The translations under genes and the position numbers were made by a program. Positions 1 through 7,646 of a stretch of DNA of 52,942 nt are shown piece by piece (position 1 is the stretch's first letter; each line of letters starts with the position of its first letter). The notes beneath the pieces are model-generated. The model ran no database searches. It was not told the DNA's origin and saw nothing but the letters and a program-made list of their open reading frames with translations. Origin of the DNA: Anaerolineaceae bacterium UBA6133 (GTDB lineage: Bacteria; Chloroflexota; Anaerolineae; Anaerolineales; Anaerolineaceae); NCBI GenBank assembly GCA_002435825.1, contig DIVL01000053.1:32083-85024 (forward strand). Direction: 5' to 3'.

Positions 1-142
1 TTTCCTGCAAGCTTTTGTAACCTGCAGCGGTGATGGCGCTGTAATGCACGAAGACATCTTTTGCACCCGACTCTGGGGTAATGAAACCAAAACCCTTTTC
101 ACTATTGAACCATTTGACGGTTCCGACTTGACGTTCTGACAT
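1..142 (-). CDS. Cold-shock protein, CspA family (3' end cut by window edge)
   Basis: Small single-stranded nucleic-acid-binding protein acting as an RNA chaperone in the cytoplasm. The 47 visible residues contain the CSD signature: VKWFN near residues 9-13, RNP1-like KGFGFI at 16-21 and RNP2-like VFVHYS at 30-35. The frame starts at an ATG at 142, preceded by a purine-rich AGAGGA. It runs off the left end, so about 20 residues of a usual 66-70 are missing. A sigma70-type promoter lies about 110 bp upstream, giving a long 5' leader of the kind known for csp mRNAs. Family assignment is secure; which csp paralogue it is cannot be told. Confidence 0.93.
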   Translation of the reverse strand, partial: MSERQVGTVKWFNSEKGFGFITPESGAKDVFVHYSAITAAGYKSLQE

Positions 143-252
143 AATATATTTGATCCTCTCTGAATCGTTTAAAAAATTTTGTTCGGTTTACTGGGGGTTT
201 GGATCCGGATGACAAGCATTTTGAAAAACAAACTTCCAATTACAACCTATTA

Positions 253-280
253 ACTATAGCACATATTGAGCAGTTGTCAA
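253..280 (-). promoter_or_regulatory. Sigma70-type promoter of the cold-shock gene
   Basis: Read on the minus strand, a perfect TTGACA (275-280) and TATAGT (253-258) are separated by 16 bp. Transcription would start near 246 and leave a leader of about 100 nt before the csp ATG at 142. Confidence 0.75.
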
Positions 281-281
281 G

Positions 282-309
282 CCCTGTAAAAGGACACCCT
301 GTAAAAGGA
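282..309. repeat. Two direct repeats just upstream of the csp -35 box
   Basis: CCCTGTAAAAGGA occurs at 282-294 and again at 297-309, a 15-bp period. The pair abuts the -35 hexamer of the cold-shock promoter, a place where an activator could bind. It may also be a chance tandem duplication. Confidence 0.6.
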
Positions 310-608
310 TAAAGGGGTTAATTTGGCACATATTGTGGTTTTCTCAAAGAAAACCCTTGCTTTTTCTGTGCAAATCTGATCCAAATGCCCTATCATGGCG
401 GTGTGGCAGCCCTTTTCCCAGACAATTCTCGATAAGAATTTTTAGTCAACTTAGCCAAAGGACTCAAGATTGCCTCGAAAAGGCGAGCTTCATAGATGGT
501 CGATTATCGCTTTGTGCCATCATAATAAATTGTCGGGGTCAAACCTTTCATTCTCCTGATTCTTACCCACAAACTGGCTATAATTACCCCTAAGGAGTAC
601 GCTACGCT
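310..608. other. Intergenic region between csp and the dehydrogenase gene
   Basis: About 300 bp. An 86-codon frame at 333-593 has no recognisable motif and no convincing ribosome binding site, so I do not call it. Near the right end TATAAT (579-584) is a possible -10 box for the gene at 609 with only a weak -35 (CTGATT, 556-561). AAGGAG at 592-597 is that gene's ribosome binding site. Confidence 0.5.
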
Positions 609-1508
609 ATGACAAAGATGAGAGTTGGTTACATTGGTCTTGGAACCATGGGCGCGCCCATGGCAATGAACATCCTCAAAGCAGGTTTCCCGCTAACAGT
701 CTTTAACCGCACACCCTCAAAAGCTGCTGACCTCATCGCGGCCGGCGCGCAATGGGCGGAAACTCCAGCAGATGTCGCCAGCCGCACCGAAGTCGTCTTT
801 ACCAATCTCTCGGATACTCCTGATGTTCTGCAAATTCTTTTGGGGGAGAATGGCGTCATTGATGGCGCTCATCCGGGAATGATCCTGGTGGATAACTCAA
901 CCATCAAACCCTCCGCCAGCCGCGAGATTTATCAGCGTTTCCAAGAGGTTGGGGTGAGCACGCTGGATGCACCTGTGAGCGGCGGTGATATTGGCGCAAA
1001 AAACGGGACGCTTGCCATCATGGTTGGTGGCGAAGCTGAAGCGCTCGAGAAAGTGATGCCAGTTTTTGAAGCGATTGGCAAGAGGATCACGCATGTGGGT
1101 GATGCCGGCGCGGGGCAAGTGGCAAAGGCGGCTAATCAGATCATGGTAGCAGCCCAAATGGTGGCAGAGGCTGAACTGATGCTCTTTGCACAGAAATCTG
1201 GCGTAGACGTCGCCAAGGTAATTGAAGCCATCAAAGGTGGTGCGGCGCAGTGCTGGACGCTGGATGTCAAACCACAGCGGCTGCTGGCTGGCAACCGGAC
1301 CCCGGGATTTAAATCGAGCTTGCAGGCAAAGGACCTGAATATCGTCATTGAAACCGCGCGTGATTACCAGGCTGTTCTGCCCGGAACTGCGCTTAACAGC
1401 CAGCTTTTCAACGGCATGGTGGCACTCGGGGAAGGCGATCTGGATAATTCCGCGGTTATCCGCATGTTGGAGCTGCTAAACGATTCAGACCTAAAGATAA
1501 TTGACTAA
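609..1508 (+). CDS. NAD(P)-dependent beta-hydroxyacid dehydrogenase (3-hydroxyisobutyrate dehydrogenase / tartronate semialdehyde reductase family)
   Basis: 299 residues, the normal family length. The N-terminal Rossmann motif is GLGTMG (10-15). The substrate-binding signature DAPVSGG lies at 120-126, and the catalytic lysine at 173 in GQVAKAANQ. A conserved KDL follows at 241-243 in the C-terminal helical domain. The family reversibly oxidises short beta-hydroxyacids to semialdehydes. The exact substrate (3-hydroxyisobutyrate, glycerate, gamma-hydroxybutyrate) cannot be read from the sequence. An arginine (R34) shortly after the Rossmann motif favours NADP over NAD, though this is only a rule of thumb. 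AAGGAG at 592-597 supports the ATG at 609 over the one at 618. The next gene, ApgM, follows closely and may be cotranscribed. Confidence 0.88.
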   Translation: MTKMRVGYIGLGTMGAPMAMNILKAGFPLTVFNRTPSKAADLIAAGAQWAETPADVASRTEVVFTNLSDTPDVLQILLGENGVIDGAHPGMILVDNSTIKPSASREIYQRFQEVGVSTLDAPVSGGDIGAKNGTLAIMVGGEAEALEKVMPVFEAIGKRITHVGDAGAGQVAKAANQIMVAAQMVAEAELMLFAQKSGVDVAKVIEAIKGGAAQCWTLDVKPQRLLAGNRTPGFKSSLQAKDLNIVIETARDYQAVLPGTALNSQLFNGMVALGEGDLDNSAVIRMLELLNDSDLKIID

Positions 1509-1590
1509 AACTAAGCGGACCTCACCCGATAAGTATTATTTTTATGCAGGTTGGTCCGATAAAACTGAAAACAAACCGGAGGAAGATAAC

Positions 1591-2802
1591 ATGGATTTCG
1601 AATTTATCAAACCACTTTTGAAAGAAGACGCGAAAGGCAAGATTGTGATGCTCGTCATGGACGGGCTTGGTGGTCTGCCCCTCACACCTGAAGGTAAGAC
1701 GGAGCTCGAAACTGCCCAAATCCCAAATATGGATTTGCTGGCGGCAAAATCCTCCCTTGGTCTTCATCATTCAGTTCCATACGGAATTACTCCCGGCAGT
1801 GGACAGGCACACCTGGGGCTTTTCGGCTATGATCCGGTGAAATATGAGATTGGACGCGGTGTTTTGAGCGCGCTGGGTGTGGACTTCGACCTGGGTCCCA
1901 ACGATGTGGCGGCCCGTGGAAACTTCTGCACCGTTGACGAAAACGGTGTTATCACTGATCGCCGGGCGGGACGCATCCCAACTGAGGCAGGCGAGCGGCT
2001 ATGTAATTTGCTGAAGGAAAAAGTTCGTTTGCCCGGTGTTGAGCTGTTCCTGACACCTGAGAAGGAATATCGTTTCGTCTTTGTCTTGCGTGCTGAAGGA
2101 CTCAGCGGTGATGTCTCGGACACTGACCCACAGGCAGTCGGCAAGCAAGCTCACATTGCTACCGCAACCAGCCCTGCTGGGGAACACACAGCTGAGCTGA
2201 TCCGCGAATTTGTGCGCCAGGGAAATGAGATCCTGAAGAATGAATACCCGGCCAACAGCTTCGTGCTGCGCGGTTTTGCCGGCATGCCAGCCTGGCCAAA
2301 ATTCCCAGATGTGTGGGGCACGAAATCGCTCGCGATTGCGATGTACCCGATGTATCGCGGCGTTTCGAAGGTGGTTGGCATGACCGTGATGCCGCCGGCC
2401 GAATCGATGTCACATGAAATCAGCATGCTTGAGGAGAACTGGAACGATTACGATTTCTTCTTTGTGCACATCAAGAAAACGGATTCCTATGGTGAGGACG
2501 GCAATTTTGACGCAAAAGTGCACATCATTGAAGAAGTGGATGCTCTCCTTCCACGCATCCTGGCTTTGGACCCGGATGTGTTGATCATCACTGGTGACCA
2601 TTCCACGCCTGCCAAACTGAAAGCGCATTCCTGGCATCCCATCCCAACATTGTTGTACGCAAAGGATGCCCGCCCGGATGGCATAACCAGTTTTGGAGAA
2701 CGTGCCTGCCTCCAGGGCAGCCTGGGCTCGCGTTTTGACGCGAACGAGCTGATGCCACTCGCACTGGCACTTGCCGGAAGGCTTGAAAAGTACGGCGCAT
2801 AG
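1591..2802 (+). CDS. apgM: 2,3-bisphosphoglycerate-independent phosphoglycerate mutase, archaeal type (ApgM)
   Basis: Interconverts 3- and 2-phosphoglycerate in glycolysis/gluconeogenesis as a metal-dependent enzyme of the alkaline phosphatase superfamily. The frame is open from 1501, but the ATG at 1591 has a good GGAGGA (1578-1583) and gives 403 residues, the usual length. Visible motifs are the metal-binding MDGLGG (Asp24), the nucleophilic serine in TPGSGQAHLG (Ser70) and the C-terminal metal site DHSTP followed by HSWHP. The family's usual DGxGDRP reads DGLGGLP here. An inverted repeat with a short T tract follows the stop. ApgM-type mutases are typical of archaea and some deep bacterial lineages, including Chloroflexota. 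Confidence 0.92.
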   Translation: MDFEFIKPLLKEDAKGKIVMLVMDGLGGLPLTPEGKTELETAQIPNMDLLAAKSSLGLHHSVPYGITPGSGQAHLGLFGYDPVKYEIGRGVLSALGVDFDLGPNDVAARGNFCTVDENGVITDRRAGRIPTEAGERLCNLLKEKVRLPGVELFLTPEKEYRFVFVLRAEGLSGDVSDTDPQAVGKQAHIATATSPAGEHTAELIREFVRQGNEILKNEYPANSFVLRGFAGMPAWPKFPDVWGTKSLAIAMYPMYRGVSKVVGMTVMPPAESMSHEISMLEENWNDYDFFFVHIKKTDSYGEDGNFDAKVHIIEEVDALLPRILALDPDVLIITGDHSTPAKLKAHSWHPIPTLLYAKDARPDGITSFGERACLQGSLGSRFDANELMPLALALAGRLEKYGA

Positions 2803-2812
2803 AACTAATATT

Positions 2813-2845
2813 ACCTGGTCTGCTAAGGCAGACCAGGTTTCTTTA
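2813..2845 (+). terminator. Rho-independent terminator after apgM
   Basis: An 11-bp perfect stem pairs 2813-2823 with 2828-2838 around the loop TAAG, followed by a T-rich stretch. It separates apgM from the radical SAM gene, although that gene starts only 15 bp later. Confidence 0.75.
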
Positions 2846-2859
2846 TTCTGGAGATTGTT

Positions 2860-3870
2860 ATGTCAGACCACCCCGCGCTGTTAGCAAGCCAATTGGAAGA
2901 CGGGAAAGTCCGTTGTGAACTCTGCGCGCACAGGTGCTTGATCCGCCCGGGGCAAAAGGGTCTCTGCAGAGTGCGGGAAAACCGCGGGGGAGAACTTTTT
3001 AGCCTGAGCTATGGACGACTGATCGCCTCCCACGTGGACCCGATCGAGAAAAAACCGCTTTATCACTTCAAGCCTGGAAGTTTGAGCTTTTCGATTGCTT
3101 CTCCGGGGTGTAACTTTCGCTGCCAGTGGTGTCAGAATGCGGACATATCCCAGATCTCCTCCACCAATGAACCTGGCAGGCCGCGCTTTGTGGCGCCTGA
3201 GCGCGTGGTGGAGGCGGCGCTTGCTTCTAAAAGCCAAAGCATTTCCTACACATACACCGAGCCTACCCTGTCTGTTGAGTACAACCTTTCGGTCAGCCAG
3301 ATGGCGCGGGACGCCGGGCTGAAAAACGTTTATGTAACCAACGGTTACATGACTCCAGAGATGCTTGAGCTTTCGATACCGACGCTGGACGCAGCCAATG
3401 TAGACATCAAAGCCTTCGATGAAGCGGTTCACCGGCGCTACACCGGAGCGCATTTGCAGCCTGTCCTGGATTCCTGCATGGCGCTGCTGAAGGCAGGAGT
3501 CTGGCTGGAAGTGACCACACTGATGATACCCGGGATTAATGATGATGAGACACAGCTGCAGGGCGTGGCAGAGTTTATTGCCACCGAGCTCAGCCTGGAT
3601 GTGCCCTGGCATGTCAGCCGCTACTTTCCCCAACCGCAATTCAGGCAAATTCCTGCCACGCCCCCAGAGAGGATCTTTTACGCCATGGATGTTGGGCGAA
3701 AGGCAGGATTGCGATATGTGTATGGAGGGAATCTGCTGACATCCACCGACACCGACTGCCCAAACTGCGGTGAGCGCGTCGTTCGGCGCATTGGATATGC
3801 GGATGCGATTGTAAATTTAAAAGAGAGCGCCTGCCCTAAATGTGGTTTCAGGATTGCAGGCGTCTGGTAA
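2860..3870 (+). CDS. amrS: AmmeMemoRadiSam-system radical SAM enzyme (AmrS-like, PflA-related)
   Basis: 336 residues. The N-terminus carries a CxxC pair (CELCAHRC, about residues 20-27). It is followed by the radical SAM cluster motif CNFRCQWC (CX3CX2C) near residues 85-92 and a YTEPT stretch typical of PflA-like activases. The C-terminus adds a rubredoxin-like knuckle, CPNC and CPKC. This layout matches the radical SAM member of the AmmeMemoRadiSam group, which usually goes with Memo and AMMECR1 proteins. Neither partner is in this window. The family's reaction was not established to my knowledge, so the biochemical role is open. GGAG upstream of the ATG supports the start. Confidence 0.85.
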   Translation: MSDHPALLASQLEDGKVRCELCAHRCLIRPGQKGLCRVRENRGGELFSLSYGRLIASHVDPIEKKPLYHFKPGSLSFSIASPGCNFRCQWCQNADISQISSTNEPGRPRFVAPERVVEAALASKSQSISYTYTEPTLSVEYNLSVSQMARDAGLKNVYVTNGYMTPEMLELSIPTLDAANVDIKAFDEAVHRRYTGAHLQPVLDSCMALLKAGVWLEVTTLMIPGINDDETQLQGVAEFIATELSLDVPWHVSRYFPQPQFRQIPATPPERIFYAMDVGRKAGLRYVYGGNLLTSTDTDCPNCGERVVRRIGYADAIVNLKESACPKCGFRIAGVW

Positions 3871-3904
3871 TTTCAATTATTTGAGTCGGTCAAATCTTAA
3901 AATT

Positions 3905-5428
3905 CTATAAAATACAAAACCTGCCTTGTTTGACCATTTCAGCGACCGCATCCATGCCGGGCTTAAAATAGGAGTCCTGTTTGAAGAAAGGCACCACTTG
4001 GCGAATGGCATGATAAGCCTTCAATGTGCCCTGACCCATGCTCATGCCAGGGTTGTCCTGCAGTCTGAAATCGATCGCCTGGGCGGCGCTCATCAACTCG
4101 ATAGCGATGACTGTGCGCACGTTTTCGACGATCTGCTGGCAATGTAGGGCGGCGTTGGCACCCATACTGACATGATCTTCCACGTTGCCTGAAGAGGGGA
4201 TGGAATCCACGCTGTCGGGGTGCGCGAGCGTTTTGTTTTCTGAGCACAAAGCTGCGGCTGTGTATTGCAGGAGCATGAAACCTGAATTCAGCCCGCCCTG
4301 GGCAGCCAGGAAGGAGGGGTAATGCTCGGGGTGATTGTCGATTAGTTTTGCAATGCGCCGCTCGGATATGTTGCCGAGGTCAGTCATTGCGATCGAAAGG
4401 AAATCAAGCGCGAGCGCTAAAGGTTCACCGTGGAAGTTGCCGCCGGAAAGAATCGTGACCTCATCTTCTTCGTCAAAGAAGAGCAAAGGGTTATCAGTGA
4501 CCGAGTTAAGCTCAATTTCGATCACCTTTTGCGCGTAGTTGATAACGCTGTGCACCGCGCCGTGCACTTGCGGCACGCAGCGCAGGGTATAAGCATCCTG
4601 GACATTTTTGGAGTTGTCCGGGCGGGTAAGTTCGCTGCCGATCAGTAATTCAAGCAGGTTGGCTGCTGTTTCGGCTTGCATCGCCTGCGGACGGCTGGCG
4701 TGGATCTGGGGGGAATAGGCACGTAAAGTGCCATTTTGGGCTTCAAGCGAGAGTGCTGCCGCGCAGTTGGCAGATTTCAAAACGACATGAGCATCATAAA
4801 CCTGCAGGGCTCCGATGGCTGTCATAAGGGTGGTGCCGTTGGTCAGGGCAAGCCCTTCCTTTGCGCTCAACTTGATGGGTTTCAGGCCATTTTCCTGCAG
4901 GACCTCGGAGGAAGGTCTGGCCTTACCCTGAAAACGCACTTCACCTTGCCCGATCAGTGGGAGCGCCATGTGGGCAAGCGGAGCCAGGTCGCCGCTGGCG
5001 CCCAGGGAGCCCTTCGAGGGGATGATTGGCAGAATGTTTTTGTTGAGCAGGGCGAGCATCAGCTGGAGGGTCTCAAGACGAATGCCGGAGTGCCCCTTGG
5101 CAAGAGTGTTGGCACGGATGATCATCATCGCGCGCACGACTTCCGCTGGCAATTCGGGACCTGTTCCCACGGCGTGGCTGAGGATGATGTTCTCCTGCAG
5201 CTTTTCCACGTCCTCAGGCGGGATCAGGCGATCCTTGAAAGCGCCAAAGCCGGTGGTGATGCCGTAGGCAATGCGCCCTTCACTGACGAATTTGGCGACA
5301 GCATCTGCCGCACGCTGGATGCCGGGAATGGCTTCGGGAGCGAGAGTGACCTGAGTGTTGGGATCTCTTGCGGCTTGAACAAGGTCTTCGAGGGTGAGTG
5401 AGCAACCGTTAAGCGCCAGATTTGCCAT
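3905..5428 (-). CDS. hutH: Histidine ammonia-lyase
   Basis: Removes ammonia from L-histidine to give urocanate, the first step of histidine degradation. 507 residues, as expected. The MIO prosthetic group precursor ASG is at 144-146 (GSLGASGDLAPL). The catalytic tyrosine is in AYGITTGFG (Tyr55), with the conserved LTNGTT near Asn197. The Ser84-His85 selectivity pair in LSHAVGTG fits histidine rather than phenylalanine or tyrosine. AAGGAG precedes the ATG. The gene follows the cyclophilin gene by 25 bp on the same strand. No hutU, hutI or hutG lies nearby, so the rest of the pathway must be elsewhere if present. Confidence 0.92.
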   Translation of the reverse strand: MANLALNGCSLTLEDLVQAARDPNTQVTLAPEAIPGIQRAADAVAKFVSEGRIAYGITTGFGAFKDRLIPPEDVEKLQENIILSHAVGTGPELPAEVVRAMMIIRANTLAKGHSGIRLETLQLMLALLNKNILPIIPSKGSLGASGDLAPLAHMALPLIGQGEVRFQGKARPSSEVLQENGLKPIKLSAKEGLALTNGTTLMTAIGALQVYDAHVVLKSANCAAALSLEAQNGTLRAYSPQIHASRPQAMQAETAANLLELLIGSELTRPDNSKNVQDAYTLRCVPQVHGAVHSVINYAQKVIEIELNSVTDNPLLFFDEEDEVTILSGGNFHGEPLALALDFLSIAMTDLGNISERRIAKLIDNHPEHYPSFLAAQGGLNSGFMLLQYTAAALCSENKTLAHPDSVDSIPSSGNVEDHVSMGANAALHCQQIVENVRTVIAIELMSAAQAIDFRLQDNPGMSMGQGTLKAYHAIRQVVPFFKQDSYFKPGMDAVAEMVKQGRFCIL

Positions 5429-5453
5429 GGATTCTCTCCTTTTGACTACGGAA

Positions 5454-5966
5454 TCAGGCTTCGATTATATCGATGGTGTGCAGTTTCACAGCAGGCGAAC
5501 CAATGCGCATCGGGTCGCGTTCGGGGATGGCGAAGAGGACGTCCAGACCGTTGGTGACCTCGCCAAAAATGGCATGTTTGCCATCCAGCCAGGGAGTGGG
5601 GATATGGGTGATGAAGAACTGCGAACCGTTGGTATTGGGACCGGCGTTTGCCATGGAGAGGATGCCGGGTTTGCTGTGTTTCAGCCCAGCGCCGAATTCG
5701 TCACGGAACGAATAGCCAGGTCCGCCCCGACCGGTGCCAGTAGGGTCCCCAGCCTGAGCCATAAAATCTTTGATAACACGATGGAAGATGGTGTTGTCGT
5801 AGAAGCCTTCACGCGCCAGGAAGACGAAGCTGTTGACGGTGTTGGGAGCTTTATCGGCAAAGAGGCTGACTTCAATATCGCCAAGGTCGGTTTTGAGGAT
5901 GGCGGAGTATTTTTTGTGCAGGTCGAGCTTAAATTCCGGGGTTTTTGTCCATTGTTTTTGTGTCAT
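5454..5966 (-). CDS. Peptidyl-prolyl cis-trans isomerase, cyclophilin type
   Basis: 170 residues with no signal peptide, so probably cytoplasmic. Catalyses proline cis/trans isomerisation during protein folding. The cyclophilin core is complete: FHRVIKDFMAQAGDP carries the catalytic Arg, NTNGSQFFIT the peptide-binding Gln and Phe, and WLDGKHAIFGEV the binding Trp and His. AAGGAG lies upstream of the ATG. It is the first gene of a probable two-gene unit with hutH; the pairing has no obvious functional logic. Confidence 0.94.
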   Translation of the reverse strand: MTQKQWTKTPEFKLDLHKKYSAILKTDLGDIEVSLFADKAPNTVNSFVFLAREGFYDNTIFHRVIKDFMAQAGDPTGTGRGGPGYSFRDEFGAGLKHSKPGILSMANAGPNTNGSQFFITHIPTPWLDGKHAIFGEVTNGLDVLFAIPERDPMRIGSPAVKLHTIDIIEA

Positions 5967-6058
5967 TTCATTCTCCTTGGTTGAATTCTATCAGAGGTTG
6001 TGGGTAAAAGACCATGAGTACTGCCTGTCATTATTTATACAGCCCTCTTTGATTTTTT

Positions 6059-6156
6059 TATACTTTGTTTTCAAGGCGAAATACGAAAACCGCGAAATTA
6101 CCTACACGATCAGTTTTGACCAGGAAATGAAGTTAGCGGGTTTGTATTTAAAGTAA
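6059..6156 (+). pseudogene. C-terminal remnant of a DUF3887-like domain gene
   Basis: The last 30 or so codons before the TAA at 6154-6156 read as plausible protein: a stretch with ENREITYTISFD and a terminal KLAGLYLK. This resembles the end of DUF3887 domains (strand, then FD..gkiaGLYL) found on secreted hydrolases. Upstream the frame runs into low-quality sequence and then the antisense of the cyclophilin gene, so no intact gene remains. A 13-bp hairpin 25 bp downstream looks like the original terminator. Read as a decayed gene; the family match is by eye only. Confidence 0.4.
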
Positions 6157-6180
6157 ATTGCGTAGGAGGTAATATTTATA

Positions 6181-6210
6181 ACAAGGCTTGTTCACCAGAA
6201 CGAGCCTTGT
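6181..6210 (+). terminator. Hairpin after the gene remnant (terminator-like)
   Basis: 13-bp stem pairing 6181-6193 with 6198-6210 (one G-T pair), loop ACCA, followed by an AT-rich but not T-pure tail. Probably the terminator of the decayed gene upstream. Confidence 0.5.
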
Positions 6211-6242
6211 ATATTTATAGTGATCTCAATTAAGCAGGTAGA

Positions 6243-6271
6243 GCGGAATGCGCTTCGTTTGCGCACTCCGC
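6243..6271. repeat. GC-rich inverted repeat
   Basis: An 11-position stem (6243-6253 with 6261-6271, one A-C mismatch) around a 7-nt loop. No T tract follows on either strand, so a terminator role for the E2 gene is uncertain. Confidence 0.5.
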
Positions 6272-6366
6272 CGAGTTAATTTATGTCAGAGTGAACCTGC
6301 GAGAGGTGACTATTAGGCAAAGGGTCTGTAGCGGTCTCATTCCGGCCAACGAAAAACCACAAAAAT

Positions 6367-7638
6367 TTAGTCCGACCAGTTTTCCAGGGTCTTCTTCACA
6401 TCTGCCAGGAAGTTGTCTCCGCTTTCGCCGTCGATCGCGCGATGGTCAAAAACCAAAGATAAGTAAACCATCGGGCGGATGGCGATCGCATCGTTGCCTT
6501 CTTCATCGGTGATCACGACCGCGCGCTTTTGCATCGCACCTGTGCCCAGGATGCCGAGTTGAGGCTGGTTGATGATGGGCATCGCAAACAGCGAGCCTGC
6601 CGTGCCGTGATTGGTCAGCGTAAAGGTGCCTCCACGGACATCAACTGGAGAGAGCTTTTTGTTGCGGGCTCGTTCTGCCAGGTCGTTAACCTGGGAGGCA
6701 ATGCCTTTCAAAGACAAGTTCTGGACTTGCTTGATGACCGGCACGATCAGCCCGCCCTCACCCAGCGCTACAGCCATGCCAATATTGACGTCGCTGTACG
6801 CGAAGATGCCTTCATCTGTCCAGGTAGCATTGACGATTTTGTGCTCACTCAGCGCTTTGGCCATTGCCGCAATAAAATAGGCTGTCAAAGTCAGATTGAC
6901 TCCATCGGCGGCAAATTTGGCTTTGTTTGCCTTGCGATGAGCCAAAACTCGGCTCATGTCCACTTCCATCACAGTCAAAACGTGTGGGGAGGTTAGAACC
7001 GAATCGACCATACGGGCAGCAATCTGCCTGCGCGTGGAGGTATGGGGGATGAGGACGCCGGGAATGTCCGTGGGGACTGGTGCTGCCTTGGCAGGCTGCA
7101 CCGGCTTTTCCTTCACCTCAGTTTTGGATTCGGGTGCACTGGGAGATTCTTTCTTCGGCCCGGCCAGGTATGCCTCGACATCCTGCTTTGTGATCCTACC
7201 CCCTGCACCTGTGCCCTGGATCTGGTCTGGGTCAAGCTGGTGCTCGTCGAGCATTTTCCTGACCAACGGGGAAAGGAAGCTTGCTTTGGCTGCAGGTTTT
7301 TCTGCAATCACCGGTTGTTCCTGTTCAACTACTTCAGCCGGAGCTTCTTCTGCTTGCGGAACTTGTGCGGGTTTTTTAGTCTCTTCGTCCAAGGACTCTC
7401 CTGGTTCGCCGATCAGCCCCATAGTCTCGCCAACCTGTACAGTATCCCCAGCGACTACGTCGATGCGCAGCAGGGTGCCCGACACCGGGCTGGGGAATTC
7501 GGTCACGACTTTGTCGGTTTCGAGTTCCACGACAGATTCAAATTCTTCCACTTGGTCGCCGACTTGTTTGAGCCAGGTAACCACTGTGAGTTCTTCCACA
7601 CCTTCGCCCGGTCTTGGGGCGATTAATTTCGTAGCCAT
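6367..7638 (-). CDS. 2-oxoacid dehydrogenase E2, dihydrolipoamide acyltransferase
   Basis: Core acyltransferase of a pyruvate, 2-oxoglutarate or branched-chain 2-oxoacid dehydrogenase complex. 423 residues. One N-terminal lipoyl domain (1-80) has the lipoylated lysine at 43 in ETDKVVTEF. A proline/alanine/glutamate-rich linker follows, then a peripheral-subunit-binding domain at about 121-158 (LSPLVRKML...GRITKQDV), another linker and the catalytic domain ending in the active-site motif HRAID (His399, Asp403). It starts 8 bp after the fused E1 gene and is surely cotranscribed. No E3 is in the window. The single lipoyl domain plus fused E1 favours a branched-chain-type complex, but the substrate is not proven. 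Confidence 0.92.
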   Translation of the reverse strand: MATKLIAPRPGEGVEELTVVTWLKQVGDQVEEFESVVELETDKVVTEFPSPVSGTLLRIDVVAGDTVQVGETMGLIGEPGESLDEETKKPAQVPQAEEAPAEVVEQEQPVIAEKPAAKASFLSPLVRKMLDEHQLDPDQIQGTGAGGRITKQDVEAYLAGPKKESPSAPESKTEVKEKPVQPAKAAPVPTDIPGVLIPHTSTRRQIAARMVDSVLTSPHVLTVMEVDMSRVLAHRKANKAKFAADGVNLTLTAYFIAAMAKALSEHKIVNATWTDEGIFAYSDVNIGMAVALGEGGLIVPVIKQVQNLSLKGIASQVNDLAERARNKKLSPVDVRGGTFTLTNHGTAGSLFAMPIINQPQLGILGTGAMQKRAVVITDEEGNDAIAIRPMVYLSLVFDHRAIDGESGDNFLADVKKTLENWSD

Positions 7639-7646
7639 TGATCCTC

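Larger units (their letters stand above)
6157..6366. other. Intergenic region with two hairpins, no gene seen
   Basis: Between the gene remnant and the end of the E2 gene. It holds the hairpins at 6181-6210 and 6243-6271 listed separately. A GGAGGT at 6165-6170 is not followed by a usable frame. No tRNA-like T-arm was found. Confidence 0.5.

Noticed and set aside
333..593. 86-codon open frame in the csp upstream region
   Set aside because: No family motif, no good ribosome binding site, Cys/Ser/Phe-rich composition not like a real protein.
1501..1590. Longer N-terminus for ApgM
   Set aside because: The internal ATG at 1591 has a strong GGAGGA and matches the family N-terminus; the upstream 30 codons overlap the previous gene and look random.
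2881..3648. 255-codon frame antisense to amrS
   Set aside because: Mirror frame of a well-supported radical SAM gene; no motifs or start signals.
4736..5401. 221-codon frame antisense to hutH
   Set aside because: Lies wholly inside the clear histidine ammonia-lyase gene on the other strand and has no recognisable motif.
3905..5428. Phenylalanine or tyrosine ammonia-lyase / aminomutase
   Set aside because: The Ser-His selectivity pair before AVGTG matches histidine ammonia-lyases.
6225..6285. tRNA-like stretch with GGTAGAGCGGAATGCGC
   Set aside because: No T-arm, acceptor stem or anticodon stem can be formed; it is a simple GC-rich hairpin.
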